Below, in pieces: positions 1 to 12,049 of a stretch of 64,000 nucleotides of DNA; position 1 is the first letter of the stretch; each line of letters opens with the position of its first letter. The notes under the pieces are model-generated. The model made no database searches and was not told the DNA's origin. It saw nothing but the letters and a program-made list of their open reading frames with translations. The DNA comes from Dugong dugon (lineage: Eukaryota > Chordata > Mammalia > Sirenia > Dugongidae), in the NCBI GenBank assembly GCA_030035585.1, contig CM057481.1, positions 6,969,128 through 7,033,127 on the forward strand, in the 5' to 3' direction. The position numbers and the translations under genes were made by a program.

Positions 1-475
1 ACCTCGAGTCCTTGCCATGCACAGTGGACTGGTGGTTTCCAGAATCCTTCCCTCAGTTTCATACGTGTTTTTCTACATGCAGGTGCCACAGAAAGGTCAC
101 CCAGGATTGCCTGTTGTATGAGTCTTAGTATTCCAGCCGGAGCTCTACTCTCCTCTCTCTCTGAATAGATTGACACATGCCTGCCTTCCACCTTACTGCA
201 TCACTCAGTCGTGGTGTAATACCCTGGTTAAGAATCACTGCCCTGGAGGACTTTAGCTACAAACAGCATGATTAAAAGTGATTTAAAGTTTCACAGAATT
301 CATGTAACAGGCCTTCTAGGCAGGCGAGAGAATAGCCCTGCATCTGTCCACACTTAGAGGCTGTTTCAGGCAGCAGAAGTTAACCTATATTATCCTAAAG
401 TAGAATTTTTCAAACTATGTTTGTCACAGTCTTCAGCCTACTTGACACAATTGACCCCTCCCTTCTTCTGGAAAC

Positions 476-634
476 CCTGGTGGTGTAGCGGTTAAGAGTC
501 CAGCTGCTCACCAAAAGGTTGGCAGTTCAAATCCACCAGTTGCGCCTTGGAAACCCTATGGGGCAGTTCTACTATGCCCTGTAGGGTCGCTATGAGTTGG
601 AATCGACTCGACGGCAATGGGTTTGGTTTTGGTT
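476..634 (+). mobile_element. AfroSINE
   Basis: A tRNA-related head (CCCTGGTGGTGTAGCGGTTAAG) with a B-box-like GCAGTTCAAATCC, then a tail ending in GGTTTTGGTTTT. The 13-bp target duplication TTCTTCTGGAAAC is identical at 463-475 and 635-647. Confidence 0.93.
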
Positions 635-730
635 TTCTTCTGGAAACAGACTTTTCTCCTGACCTTCCGGTCACCCCCTCTTCCTCGTGTTTTTCTATTT
701 CCCAGCAACTTCTTTTCAGTCTCCTTTATA

Positions 731-887
731 AAGCCGTTGCCACTGAGTCCATTCCGACTCATAGGGACCCTACAGGACAGAGTAGAACTGCCCCATAGGG
801 TTTCCGAGGAGCGCCTGGTGAATTCGAAATGCTCACCTTTTGGTTAGCAGCTGTAGGACTTAACCACTGTGCCACCAGTGTTCTAAC
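731..887 (-). mobile_element. AfroSINE
   Basis: Antisense copy from the GTTGCC...GAGTCCATTCCGACTC tail to the ACCACTGTGCCACCAG head. A 12-bp target duplication, GTCTC(C/G)TTTATA, lies at 719-730 and 888-899. It is tail-to-tail with the copy at 476. Confidence 0.92.
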
Positions 888-1039
888 GTCTCGTTTATAG
901 TCAGCTTCAAGTCTACCACAAAACGTTGGCATTCCTCAGGGCTCCATCCTAGATTCCCTCCTCTTCTCACAGCTGCCTCAGAGAATGTCTTTGCTGTTCT
1001 GGGGCCACCAGTGAACAGGCTAGTTATTAGAATGCATGT

Positions 1040-1148
1040 CCTGTGCAGGAAGAGATTTTGATTTCGCTTGTTCTTTGCTGTGTCTTCAGTGCCTAGTATA
1101 GTACTTGGCTTATAGTAGATACCTAGGAAGTATTTGCTGAATGAATGG
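1040..1148 (-). mobile_element. L2 LINE 3' end
   Basis: 'cagtgcctagtatagtac' then 'tatttgctgaatgaatg' is the reverse complement of the conserved L2 3' end. Confidence 0.65.
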
Positions 1149-1759
1149 TCAGTCGCTCTTGAGCTGATTCACCTTTGAAGCTTTTTTAATTTTCTACTTA
1201 ATAGACGTTCTAGGAAAATTCCAAAAAAGAACCTAAGTGGCCCAAGGAAATAATTGCAAACACATCTCTAACAGATATTATCAGGGCTAATTATTCAAAG
1301 CAAAGCATCACGTTCCTGTTTAAGCCACTGGTACTCCAGAGAAAGTCGTAAAGTATTTGAATTATAATTGATGTTGGGAGCTTACTGCTTTACTTTTCAT
1401 ACTAGTCCTAGTCCAAGTTAGTATCTTCTAGGATGGAAATTCTGTTCAAAGCATGAAGGTTTAAGTAAATAAATGATTATTTTTCTCAATTACATTTGTA
1501 AGCCTCAAACAGACATTGGAATTTGGCTGTTACTCTTTCACTGCGGATAGTACGGTTTGTTGTTTTTCTGAAGGTAGGTGACCCACGTGCGTAGGTATAG
1601 AAATTGGATTTTCCAAACATAAGGCCACATCCAAACTTGTCCCATCCCGTCTGCTCTGTTTACAGTGTCAGAGGCGAGGTTTGTGTTCTCGCCCTTGAAC
1701 CTGAGCGCAACTCTGTAAGAGCCTTGACAGATAGAATGTGGCAGAATTCACTTTTGTTT

Positions 1760-3108
1760 TTGGTTTGGTTTTTTGTGTTAAAATATATATATAAAAAAAC
1801 GTGCCACTGTAACCATTTTGAAGTGTACAATTCAGTGATGTTAATTATAGTCACCGTGTTTGGCAGCCGTCACCATTATCCACCTCCAAAAGGTTTTCCT
1901 CAACCCGAACAGAAACTCAGCACCCTTTGCAATTACTCACCAATCCCTCCTCCCTGCAGCCCCCGGTAACCGCGAATAAACTTTAGTCTCTATTCATTTG
2001 CCTATTCTAGATATTTCCTATAAGTAGAATCATGCCATATTGGTCCTTCTGTGTCTGACTTATTTCACTTAGCCTAATGTTTTCAAGATTCATCCATATT
2101 ACAGCAGGTATCAGAACTCCGTTTCTCTTTATGGCTATATACACCATATTTTGTTTATTCATTCATCTGTTAATGGGCACTTGGGTTGTTTCCAACTTTT
2201 GGCTATTGTGAATAATGCTGCAATGAACATTTCTTTATAATTATCTTTTTGAATCTCCGCTTTCAAGTCTTTGGTATGCACCTAGGAGTGGACTTGCTAG
2301 GTCATATTCTGTGTTAACTTTTTGAGGAACTGCCACGCCATTTTCCATAGCTGCTGCACCATTTTACATTCCCACTAGCAATGCATGAGGGTTCCATTTT
2401 CTGCACATCCTCACCACCACATGTGGTTTTCTGATAATAGCCATCCTAATGGATGTGAAGTGGTGTCTCATTGTGATTCTGATTTGCATTTTCCTAGGGA
2501 TTACTGTCCATTTGTGTATCTTCCTTGGTGAAATGTCTATTCAAGTCCTTTGTCCATGTTTTAATTGGGTTGCTTGGTTTTGTTGTTGCTGTTGTTAAAT
2601 TGTAGGAGATCTTTATGTATTCTGGATATTAAATCCCTATCAGATATATGGTTCCCGAATATTTTCTCCCATTCTGTAGGTTGCCACTTCACTTTCTCGA
2701 TAACTTCTTTTGATGCACAAAACTTTTTCATTTGGACGAAATGTAATCTATTTTTTATTTTGTTGTTCATGCTTTTGGTGTCCTATCTAAAAATCCATTG
2801 CCAAACAAAAAAGTTTGAAAGCCTTACTTCTGTATTTCCTTCTAAGAGTTTTATGGTTTTAGTTATTATATTTAGGTCCTTGATCTATTTTGAGTTCATT
2901 TTCATATATGGTATGAAATACGGGTCCGGCTCCATTCTTCTTCGTTTGGAGATCCAGTTGTCCCAGCACCATTTGTTGAAGAGACTATTCTTTCCCCATT
3001 GAATAGACTTGGCATCCTTGTTGAAAGTCATAGATGTATGGGTTTATTTCTGAACCCTCAGTTCTTTTCCATTGATCTATATGTCTCTCCATATACTGGT
3101 ACCAGACC
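1760..3108 (-). mobile_element. L1 LINE 3' portion
   Basis: On the minus strand the sequence is the ORF2 C-terminus and 3'UTR of an old L1. The antisense of the usual 'first-person' ORF2 end is recognisable from about 3100 down to 2030, followed by 3'UTR to about 1760. Many stops are present. It is 5' truncated at about 3108. Confidence 0.85.
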
Positions 3109-3730
3109 ACAAGGTTGCATGAGTCGAAAGACCTAAGGCTGGGTCCTTAAAGGAACTTTGGTCTTGCCTGTCTTTCTCTCTTTCTGGACATATATACCTT
3201 CTGAACCCCAAGGCAGCATATAAGAAATCCGGCCACTCTGAAGCTACCATGCTGGAAAGGCCACATGGAGATACCACACAGAACTAGAAAGAGATACACT
3301 GAGTGTTTGAGTCTTACCAGCCCAGGATCCCGCCTAAAAAAACCAAAAACTCATTGCTGTTGAGTCGACTCCGACTCATAGTGACCCTATAGGACAGAGT
3401 TGAACTGCCCACTAGCGTTTCCAAGGAGCAGCTGTTGCAATTGAACTTTGACCTTTGACCTTTTGGTTAGTAGAGGAGCTGTTAACCCCTATGCCACCAA
3501 GGTTCTAGGATCCACCCTACTTATGTAGAAAGGCCTTCAAGATGGCCCTAGCCTTAGCTGTGGTCTGACTGAAATCTTATGAGAGACCCCAAGCCAGAAC
3601 CTCATGACCAAGAGATTCCAAAACTCTTGACACACGGACAGAAACCATGAAAGAACAAATGACTACTCTTGTTTAAGTCAATAGCTTGTGGGGTGGTTTG
3701 TTACACAGCACTAGATAACTGCAACTACAG
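3109..3730 (+). mobile_element. Possible MaLR/ERVL-type LTR remnant
   Basis: It ends with 'ggggtggtttgttacacagc' and 'agataactgc', a 3' end typical of mammalian MaLR LTRs, and is split by the SINE at 3335. No coding sequence. The start is uncertain. Confidence 0.45.
3335..3508 (-). mobile_element. AfroSINE
   Basis: Full-length antisense copy with A/C-rich tail (AAAAAACCAAAAAC) and the head at 'gccaccaaggttct'. It splits the unassigned repeat at 3109-3730. Confidence 0.9.
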
Positions 3731-4137
3731 GCACCATGTGTGTTTAATTTTTCTCATAGAGTTTCAATGATCATTTGGTTTTGGCTTTGTGATCTTTTAT
3801 TTTTTCATCATGGTAGCTGTTTCTCAATGAATATTTATTTTGTTTTCATATTGCTCTCTTTTTCTCTGGAACATTCTGCCATAAATTCTTTATCAACAGC
3901 GAGCAAATTTTTCAGCTTAAAAAGGTATCCCTTTCATTTGTTAACAAGATTTCTCCCTCAGGAATAGATGGAGCAGCATCCCAGTGTTTGATGTTTTGTA
4001 CCTTAATGAAAGCCCAGCTCATGAAAACAACTGCTGAACTATTGAGCATTTCATCCTATCTGAAAGTACTATTTAAGGGCACTTTTTTATTTTGACAAAT
4101 TCCCAGAGAATGTTTGTATTTGAAGTAGGTATTATTG

Positions 4138-4343
4138 GACTCAGGTGACCCAGTGGTTAAAGTGTTTGGCTGCCAACTGAAAGGTCAGTAGTTCGAACCC
4201 ACCAGCTGCACCGTGGGAGAAAGATGTGGCAGTCTGCTTCTGCAAAGATTTACAGCTTTGGAAACCCTATGGGGCAGTTCTGCTCTGTCCTACAGGGTCA
4301 CTATGAGTTGGAACTGAATAGATGGCAGTCGGTTTTCGGTATT
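4138..4343 (+). mobile_element. AfroSINE, long form with internal segment
   Basis: Head 'gacccagtggttaaag' and B-box GTAGTTCGAACCC. This copy carries the extra ~45-bp segment 'gagaaagatgtggcagtctg...' before the common GGAAACCCTATGGGGCAG core, so it belongs to a longer subfamily than the copy at 476. Confidence 0.9.
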
Positions 4344-4367
4344 ATAAGGCTCATAGAAAAATATATA

Positions 4368-4578
4368 CCATATTTTAATGCAAATAACGTGTCTTCTATG
4401 TCTGTTTGCCAACCTCTCCCTCTTCCCGTGAGGTATTTTTATAAGTGCCGCTATGCCAATTTTTTTCGCGTTTCTGTAAAAAAAATTAACATAGCATGCT
4501 TATGAAAATACCTCACGGGAAGAGGGAACAGTTGGCAAACAAATATAGAAGGCGTGCGTTATTTGCGTAAAAATACAG
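4368..4578. mobile_element. 211-bp near-palindromic MITE flanked by TA
   Basis: The two halves are inverted copies of each other. From the ends inward one reads C(C/T)(A/G)TATTTT-A(T/C)GCAAATAAC, then a CTTCTAT block, a GTTTGCCAAC block, and a CCCTCTTCCCGTGAGG block that is identical in both arms. The arms run to a T/A-rich centre near 4473. TA dinucleotides flank it at 4366-4367 and 4579-4580, as expected for Tc1/mariner-type target duplication. It has no coding capacity. It lies right after an AfroSINE. Confidence 0.85.
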
Positions 4579-5261
4579 TAATTATTCATAATGTAGCGGG
4601 CTTGGCAGATTCTGTATAAAATATAGCAGTGGTTAACATTTGTAAATAGTCACATTTTATTCCCGTTATATTCTCTTGAATCAGGTAAGAAAGATTTAAT
4701 TCAGGTCAATAACTATAACACATAAAATAATAAACCATTTCAAAAAGGTAAGAGTATAAAATATGTGTGCTTGTGGCAGTGGTTGAGGAACTGAACATAA
4801 ATTTTTAAAATCTTATAGCTTGAAAACCTAATAATCTATCAGCTATTAGAATAGAAAATAGACAAGAAATGATTGCTCTGAAGTCTAATATGATTGCAAG
4901 GTGTTTGAGTGATATTTCCTTCTTTGTATAGAAACAGCTCTGAGTACAAATTTTAAGACTTACTTGGTCTTAAATAGGCTGGATGGATTAAGTGATCATT
5001 TGAGTTGTTTATCATTCCTGGTGAGACTTCCAAATGCCTATTTGGTACTATGGACAAGTACAAAAATATATATGTACATATACTCCATCTTGTTCCAGGA
5101 AGAGTCTAACTCAGCTTACATAACTAGGATGAGTACAAGATAAATAAAAATAAGTGGATGACAATAGTTAAATTGCACAAAAGGATGATAAGATGATATA
5201 TTTTCAAGCGTGATGTTAAATCTTCCATGTTGAGGATCTTGTTGATGGTGTCTTATTTATT

Positions 5262-7145
5262 TATTTATAGGGGATGTATATGAGCAAAACATTTGCCATT
5301 TCAACATTGTTCACATGTACGATTCAGTGACATTATTTATGTTTCTCATGTTGTTTAACCATCACTATTATCTGTTTCCAAATTTTTCCATCACCCTTAA
5401 CGGAAGTTCAGTGTCCCCTGAACAATCTGTCTGCCTTTTCCATTCCCGCCTGCTCACCCATGGTAATTACTAATAAACTTTGGTCGCAATACACTGCCCT
5501 CTTCTAGACCTTTCATATAAGTAGTATCATATAATATCTGTCCTTTTGAGACTGACTGACTTCACTCAGCATAATGTTTTCAAGGTTCATCCCTGTTGTA
5601 GCAGGTATCACGCCTTCATTTCTCTTTATGGTTAAATAATACTCTATTGTATGTAGATGTCATATTTCATCTATCCGTTCATATGTTGATGAACATTTAG
5701 GATATTTCCACCTTTTGGCTATTGTAAATAGTGATGCAGTGAACATTGATGTACAAGTATCTGTTTGCGTCCCTGCTTTCAAGTCTCCTGAGTACACGTT
5801 TTTGGGTATATCCTTAGAAGCGAGGATGGTGAGACTTCGTCTCACATACTTTGGACATGTTATCAGGAGGGACCAGTCCCTGCAGAAGGACATCGTGGTT
5901 GTTAGAGAATCAGCGAAAAAGAGGAAGACCGTCAACGAGACAGATTCATATAGCGGCTGCAACAATGGGCTCAAGTATAACAATCATGAGGATGGCGCAG
6001 GACCAGGGTTTTGTTCTGTTGCAGATAAGGTCACTACCAGTCAGAACTTGACGACACCAAACTACAACACTTAAGGAATGGAATTTCTAGGTTGTATGAT
6101 AATTCTATGTTTAACTTTTTGAGAAACTGCAAACTGTTTTCTAAAGTAGCTACACCATTTTACAATCCCACCAATAATGGAAGAGACTTCCAGTTTCTTC
6201 ACATCCTCCCCAACACCTGTTGTTTTCTTTTTAAAGATCATAGCTATCTTGAAGTAGAGTGATATGTCGTTGGGGTTTTGATTTGATGTTGAGCATCTTT
6301 GCACGTGCTTGTTGGCCGCTTGCATTTCTTCTTTTCTGAAGTATCGATTCAAGTCCTTTGCCCATTTTTTGATCGTGTTGTTTGTCTTTTTGTTTGTTTG
6401 TTTTTTGTTAAGTTGAAGGAGTTATTCATATATTTTGGATAGTAAACCCTTTTCAGATATATGGTTCCCCCAAATCTTCTCCCTGTCTATAGGTTGGCTC
6501 TTCATTTTCTTGATAAAGTCAAAACGTTTTTAATTTTAATGTGATTCCGTTTGTCTATTTTGGTTTTTATGGCTCATGCTTTTGGTATCATATCTCAGAA
6601 TTTGTTGTTAAAGACTAGGTCCTGAAGCATTACCTTTATGTTTTCTTATAAGAATTTTAAGGCTTTAGTTCTTACATTTAGGTCTTTAATCCATTTTGAG
6701 TTAGTTTTTGTGTATGGTATGAGGTAGGGGTCCAGGATCATTCTTTTGTTTGTGGAAATCCAGACGTTCCAGCAACATTTATTAGAGAAGCTATTCTTTG
6801 CCCATTGGATGGCCTTAGCACCCTTGTCGAAAATACATTGATCATAGACGTATGTGTGTATTTCTGGTGTCTCCATTCTATTTTATTGGTCTATATGTCC
6901 ATCATTATACCAGTACCAGATTGTTTTGATTTCTGTAGCTTTGTAATATGTTTTGAGATCAGGAAGTGTGAATTCTCCTACTTTGTTTTTCTTTTTCACA
7001 ATTGCTGTGGCTATTCGGGGCCCCTTGTCATTCCATACAAATTTGAGGGTTGGCTTTTCCATTTCTGCAGAGAAGGCTGTTGGAATGTTGATAGGTATTG
7101 CCTTGAATCTGTAGATTGCTTTAAGTAATATTGACATGTTAACAT
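5262..7145 (-). mobile_element. L1 LINE 3' portion, split by an RTE fragment
   Basis: Minus-strand peptides are typical of the L1 ORF2 C-terminal region, for example [20 protein letters not shown] at about 6890-6960 and [12 protein letters not shown] at about 7010-7050. The 3'UTR lies toward 5262. It is 5' truncated near 7145 and interrupted at 5818-6068. Frames are broken. Confidence 0.88.
5818..6068 (+). mobile_element. RTE LINE 3' fragment nested in an L1
   Basis: On the + strand this encodes LRLTYFGHVIRRDQSLQKD and RKRGRPSTRQI, the C-terminal piece also seen in the other RTE copies, and it ends with a CAACAC tail. It splits the L1 at 5262-7145: L1 sequence stops at ...tatatccttag and resumes after the tail at about 6069. 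The flanks cttagaa / cttaagg may be a diverged target duplication. It makes the hybrid open frame 5715-6074, which is not a gene. Confidence 0.88.
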
Positions 7146-9894
7146 TATTAAATCTGATGGTGTCTTAATGATAGACCACAAAATGATGAGATTGGCAGTT
7201 TTCTTCATTCCACTGATCGTTTCCAAACTTGTCAAAGATTTAGCACACAGTTCTCTTTTTCTTCTTATTCTTCTAATGATAAAAAACCAAGCTCTTCTCA
7301 CTAGTGACAACTTCTTCTAGAGCCAGGCCAAGGAATGGAAGCAGGGGTGAAAGGTATACTGTTATTTCCAAATGATGGCGACTGCATTAAATAGCTTAGA
7401 AGCTTTAAATGGCTGGCACTTATATTTCAGAAAATAAATATCAGTCTTAAGATATGGCCCAACATGTTTTTGCCTTGGGGAAGGGTAAAAAGCATGTTGA
7501 GTGCGCAATCACTTCTCTTCTATTTAGAATTCTCCTTTGCTCTGTGTGTACCCTGAACACAGCGGTGTAAAGAAAATGGATGCCATTAGAACAAGACTAG
7601 AAGGGAAAGAAATGAAAACAGTTGTTGGTTTAGGGTGGTGGGATTATAGGCTCGTTTTTATCTCATCTTTATGATCTTTTTAATGTTGTTTTAAGCATCT
7701 TTGTGATATAAATAAGCAGAAAATATTAAAAAAAGTTTTATTACTTATCAAGTATTACTGGCCTCCAGGGTATTTGCAGTCTTTGGAGATGAGACTGTCA
7801 TTATGCAGACAGCCTTGTTCAATCATTTGAGTAATATTTATCTAGCAAGGCATTTTGGGAAACATAGAATCCCGGTGGAGACACTGTTTGCACAGAGTTG
7901 CAAGGGCCTAGAAAAGTGAAATAGCATGCTGTGTATATTAAGAGTGTGAGCGACTTCCTTTTAGCAAGAGGGACCAGGGCTATCTTTTAGGAGGAGGTAG
8001 AATCTAAGCTCAATGTGGAAGAATGATAAGATTTGGGACATGTCGAGAGAAGGTGGAATTTCATGTCTGGTGGTTTGGTGGAAGCACGTGGCTTGCTATG
8101 TCAATGAATTGTGTCACTTTGGAACTGAGTGACTAACTTCTAATGCAAGACCCTACAGAGTTCTCTTTCCTGCCAGCGCAGCTCCTGGCAATGTCTGAAC
8201 TGGTGGTTATTCCACTGGCCTGGATCCCTGAGTAGCAAAGGTGGACAGCGCTGGCCTACTAACCCACAGTGGACATGAAGCGGGCAAGAAGTGAAACTTT
8301 GTTGTTACAAGCCCCTGCGATTTGGGACTGTTTGTCACCATAGCAGCACCTAACCACTTACATTATATATATGTTTAAAATGGGAGGATATTGAGAGCAG
8401 AAAACAATATTAACTAAGATGTATGAGGAAATAAACAGTACAAAGGTTCATATTGGTTGGTGCCTGGAAGTGTTAGCGGAAATAGTCAGAAACAAGTTTT
8501 TGAGACTGGAATTTCAGGTTGATGATAAGGAGAAAACAAACCTTTGAGGTGTGGCTGGGCCTTGCCCTTAATTTAGGTTGTTATTCTATGTTCTACCCCA
8601 AGGAGAAAGTGCTCAAAACTTACGTATAAAACCTTGACGAACCGGGAGCAAAAATCTTTGCTGATCTAATATCTCCAACAATGCCTTTTTTCCCTACGTG
8701 GTGGCCAGTTTGTGAAGTCCATGTATCTGTCTGACTCTGTTCTTTCACCAGGGAACCTTGATACTCTTCCTGCGGTCAAGTGCAAAGCCTGATGTGTACT
8801 CAGGGCTAACACTGGGCTTGTTGGCCTGAAGAGAATCTCCCTGCCATGAGCAGATGGTTCGATCCTCTGAGTCAAGCTTGTATATTCATTGCTGTGCATT
8901 ATCTTTTTCTCCAGAGCATGATGAAAATGAGTTAAGGTTTATAAAATGTTTGAAGAGCTGTGGAGGGAGGGGGAAATACATGCTAGGTGAATGAGATAGT
9001 AATAATAATAAAGTTAGAATTGAGCCCAGAGATTGGCGAAGGAAATTGAGCTTGGTTTGCATCAAACAGGCTCAATGCTGTGAATAACTGGTAAAGTTAA
9101 ATCTTATTTCTGAAGTTCTTGAACATTCACATTTCTAACCAGAGCTTTAATATCATTTTGATGCAGTTTTTTGCACGTGAATTAATATAATAAACGTCAG
9201 TGTTGAATAGAATAAGGTCACATTTTAGTACTTTGACCAGAAGTGTAATCTTCCAAGATTCAATTTTATAACTATTATAACAGTCATACTGGATAAGGTC
9301 ACCAATATTTCTTCCCAATGATATATGATGACAGCTTTTATACCAACTTTAGTTTTTGTAATCTGCATTTCTATTCTGAAACATGTTGACAAAGATATAC
9401 CGTGGACATTTCTTGGTCAAATGGCAGCCTGGGAAAGACGTTTCCCTCTAATTTATGGAAGATTTGAAAATGGATAAATGAAGTAGTTGAAATGTAGCGT
9501 CTTCTTGATCATATCACCCCCTTGCCTACAGGTAATTAAACCCTTGTGGGGTTTTTGTCTCCTGCTTGAAACGTAAAAGTGATGTTTAAAGGCATTTCAA
9601 CAAATAAAATCCAAAATTGCGCCTCTGTTCACTGGCCATGTGTGAGCCAACTAGCTGTTTAGCCTGTGCGATTTATATGTGACGTGTTCATTGAATCAGA
9701 AGATTTTGGGATTGTTAGGGACATTAAGGGCAGGTATCAAAACCATTCAGTTTGACCCTCCTCAGCAACATCTTCACAGGGCAGTCTAGTCTCTGCTGGC
9801 ACAGACCCAGCGGGAATAGTAAGAGTACTTATCTCATGACATTATTTTGAGGATGAAATGAGAGAATATGTGGAAAATCCTTAGAACTTTGTCT

Positions 9895-10062
9895 GTTATT
9901 GCATGCTTCCGAGTCAATTCCGACTCAGTGACTCAGAGTAGAACTGCCCTATAAGGTTTCCAAGGCTGTGATCTTTATGGAGTAGATCGCCAGGTCTTTT
10001 CTTGCATGGAGCCACTGTGCAGGTTTGAACAACCCACCTTTAGGATGGCAGCCAAATGCTAC
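9895..10062 (-). mobile_element. AfroSINE, diverged
   Basis: The antisense core 'gagtcaattccgactc' and 'agagtagaactgccc' are clear. The middle carries the GCTGTGATCTTTATGG...GCCAGGTCTTT variant segment. The head is decayed. Confidence 0.85.
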
Positions 10063-10135
10063 CACATAATAAATGCTCAGTAAATGTCAGTTGCTGCTGT
10101 TACTGTTATTGTAATTATTCCACTATAATCTTACC

Positions 10136-10300
10136 AAAAAAAACAAAACCAGTTGCTGTCAAGTTGATTCCAACTCATAGCAACCCTACAGGACAGAGTA
10201 GAGCTACCCCACAGGGTTTCCAAGGAGCGGATGGTGGATTTGAACTGCTGATCTTTTGGTTAGCAGCCGAGTTCTTAACCACACGACACCAGGGCTCCAC
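10136..10300 (-). mobile_element. AfroSINE
   Basis: Full-length antisense copy, tail AAACAAAACCAGTTGCTGTC to head CACACGACACCAGGGCTCC. It is the middle member of a three-SINE cluster. Confidence 0.93.
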
Positions 10301-10309
10301 TATGACCTA

Positions 10310-10367
10310 GAAAAAGCAAACCTGTTGCTGTCGAGTCTATTCCGACTCATAGCGACCCTAGGAGGGA
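10310..10367 (-). mobile_element. AfroSINE tail fragment
   Basis: Only the terminal ~55 bp is present (GTTGCTGTCGAGTCTATTCC, then GACTCATAGCGACCCTA). It lies 10 bp from the preceding copy. Confidence 0.85.
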
Positions 10368-11134
10368 GTATTTTTCCATCTTCAGAGAGCTTTCGCTGCT
10401 CAGAAACTTGTTCTTTACTGAGCACAAACCTAGCTCACTGTACTTTCCACTAATTGGTTTTAGTTTTGGCTTTAGGAGTCATAGATGATGACGCTAATAG
10501 CCACTAACTAACATTTGACGAGTGCTTACTATGTGCCCGGTCACTGTACCAACTGCATGATTGTATCATGTAAAGATTATTTTGAAATATTTCAAACATA
10601 TCCCAGGGTAGCAACATAACCAATCCTCATTTACCTTCAACCAAGTTCAATGGTTGTCTAGATTTTGCCACACTTATTTTATCTACCCACCTCTATTTTT
10701 ACTAAAATTTTTTAAAGCAAATCTTAGAAATAGTTTTATTTCACCTCTACACACATCAGTATTGTCTCCTGCAGTATGGAAAGTTCCCAATGTAACTACA
10801 ATGCGGTTATCACAGTGAACAAAATCAATAGTAATTTCTTGATGTAACGTAACATTCAAGTTTCCGTGATTATTCCAAAATGTCTTATCATTGATTGGTT
10901 GAATCAGGATCCACACAAGAGTCACATGTTATATTTGCTTATGATTCATTAGTATTCTTTCCTAGTGATTTTAGTACTCTTTAATCCAATATTTTTATGC
11001 TGTTGAATTTTTCTTTTAAACTTAGTTAACCTTTAGACTGTTCCACAATCTGGATTTGTTTGTTTGCTTTTCCTTGGTGTTATTTAACTTGTTTCTCTAT
11101 TGTTCATATTTTGCTGAAGGTAAGTTAGCTCTAA

Positions 11135-11322
11135 GGCTGTGCTGTCTAATAGGGTAGTCACTAGCCACATTCATTAAAGTAAGCCCATTAAATAAAAGAA
11201 AAAATTAAGTTGCTCGCTTGCTCTGGCCACTTTTCCGGTGCAGCCAGCAATGGCTGTTTTGGGCAGCGCAGACAGAGAATATTCCAACATGGCTGAAAGT
11301 TCCGTTGGACAGCAGCGGTCTG
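11135..11322. mobile_element. hAT-Charlie-like short DNA element
   Basis: The ends GCTGTGCTGTCTAATA and (inverted) TTGGACAGCAGC are terminal inverted repeats of the 'GTGCTGTCCAATA' type common in mammalian hAT-Charlie derivatives. The CTAGCCACAT internal motif is also present. No coding sequence. Confidence 0.7.
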
Positions 11323-11336
11323 AGAAATGATTACAC

Positions 11337-11840
11337 CTAGTCCCCAACTTACGACGGGGTTCCGTTCCAATGACTCCGTTGTAAGTCGGTTCTGACGCAA
11401 GCCGAATACCTCATTTCAAATTAACAGCTGATGCTACTTATGGTATGAAACACTGAATCAGATCGCGCTGCAGGCCTGATCTACAATGAAGTTGGCGTTA
11501 CTGTCGTAACAATGAAGTCACAGTCACAACGTTTGTCGGGCGCGTATGCAGTTCAGTTGTCATAGGTCATTACAGTCAAACAGTGCCCTACTTTCTGTCT
11601 GTTAGGACTCCCAACGCTGACGCTGACTGCATTGTAGACCAGGCCATACCCTGCTAATACGACAGTGTTTTGAACAGTAAATCATAAAACTGAACATCTG
11701 CAAGCGAACGTCTGAGAATGATAACATCAGCAATTACAAGCTGCAACACTGTATGTAGCAGACATTCCTAACGATAGGATGTAAGAAAACAAAACAGACG
11801 GTCGTAAGTGGGGTTCAAATACATCGTAAGTTGGGACTAC
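11337..11840. mobile_element. Non-autonomous DNA transposon with about 18-bp terminal inverted repeats
   Basis: The left end CTAGTCCCCAACTTACGA (11337-11354) is repeated inverted at the right end, 11824-11840 (reverse complement GTAGTCCCAACTTACGA, one C shorter). The interior of about 470 bp is unusually rich in CG dinucleotides for this window and has no frame. The terminal sequence is of the kind seen in old mammalian cut-and-paste elements, but I cannot assign the family. It sits directly beside the hAT-like element 11135-11322. Confidence 0.7.
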
Positions 11841-12049
11841 CTACCTATAGTTTGAAATACAAGCCTTTGTGGTACTGCTATGTGCTTCTGATTGCATAGT
11901 ACTGGGAGACACAATGTCTGGATGTCCCATTTTTATGATGTTGACATTGATGGAACTGAAACAATAGAAACTGAAGCCATTTATTGGTCGGGGTAGTGTC
12001 AGCCTGTCCCTTCATTATAAAATTCCCCTTCAACTTTCCATCTAAAGCA

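Noticed and set aside
476-634. tRNA genes at the SINE heads
   Set aside because: The A- and B-box-like words are the tRNA-derived heads of AfroSINEs; none folds into a complete tRNA by eye.
4224-4505. 93-aa open frame
   Set aside because: It crosses from an AfroSINE into the palindromic MITE, so it is a chance frame.
5715-6074. 119-aa open frame
   Set aside because: A hybrid of antisense L1 and an RTE tail.
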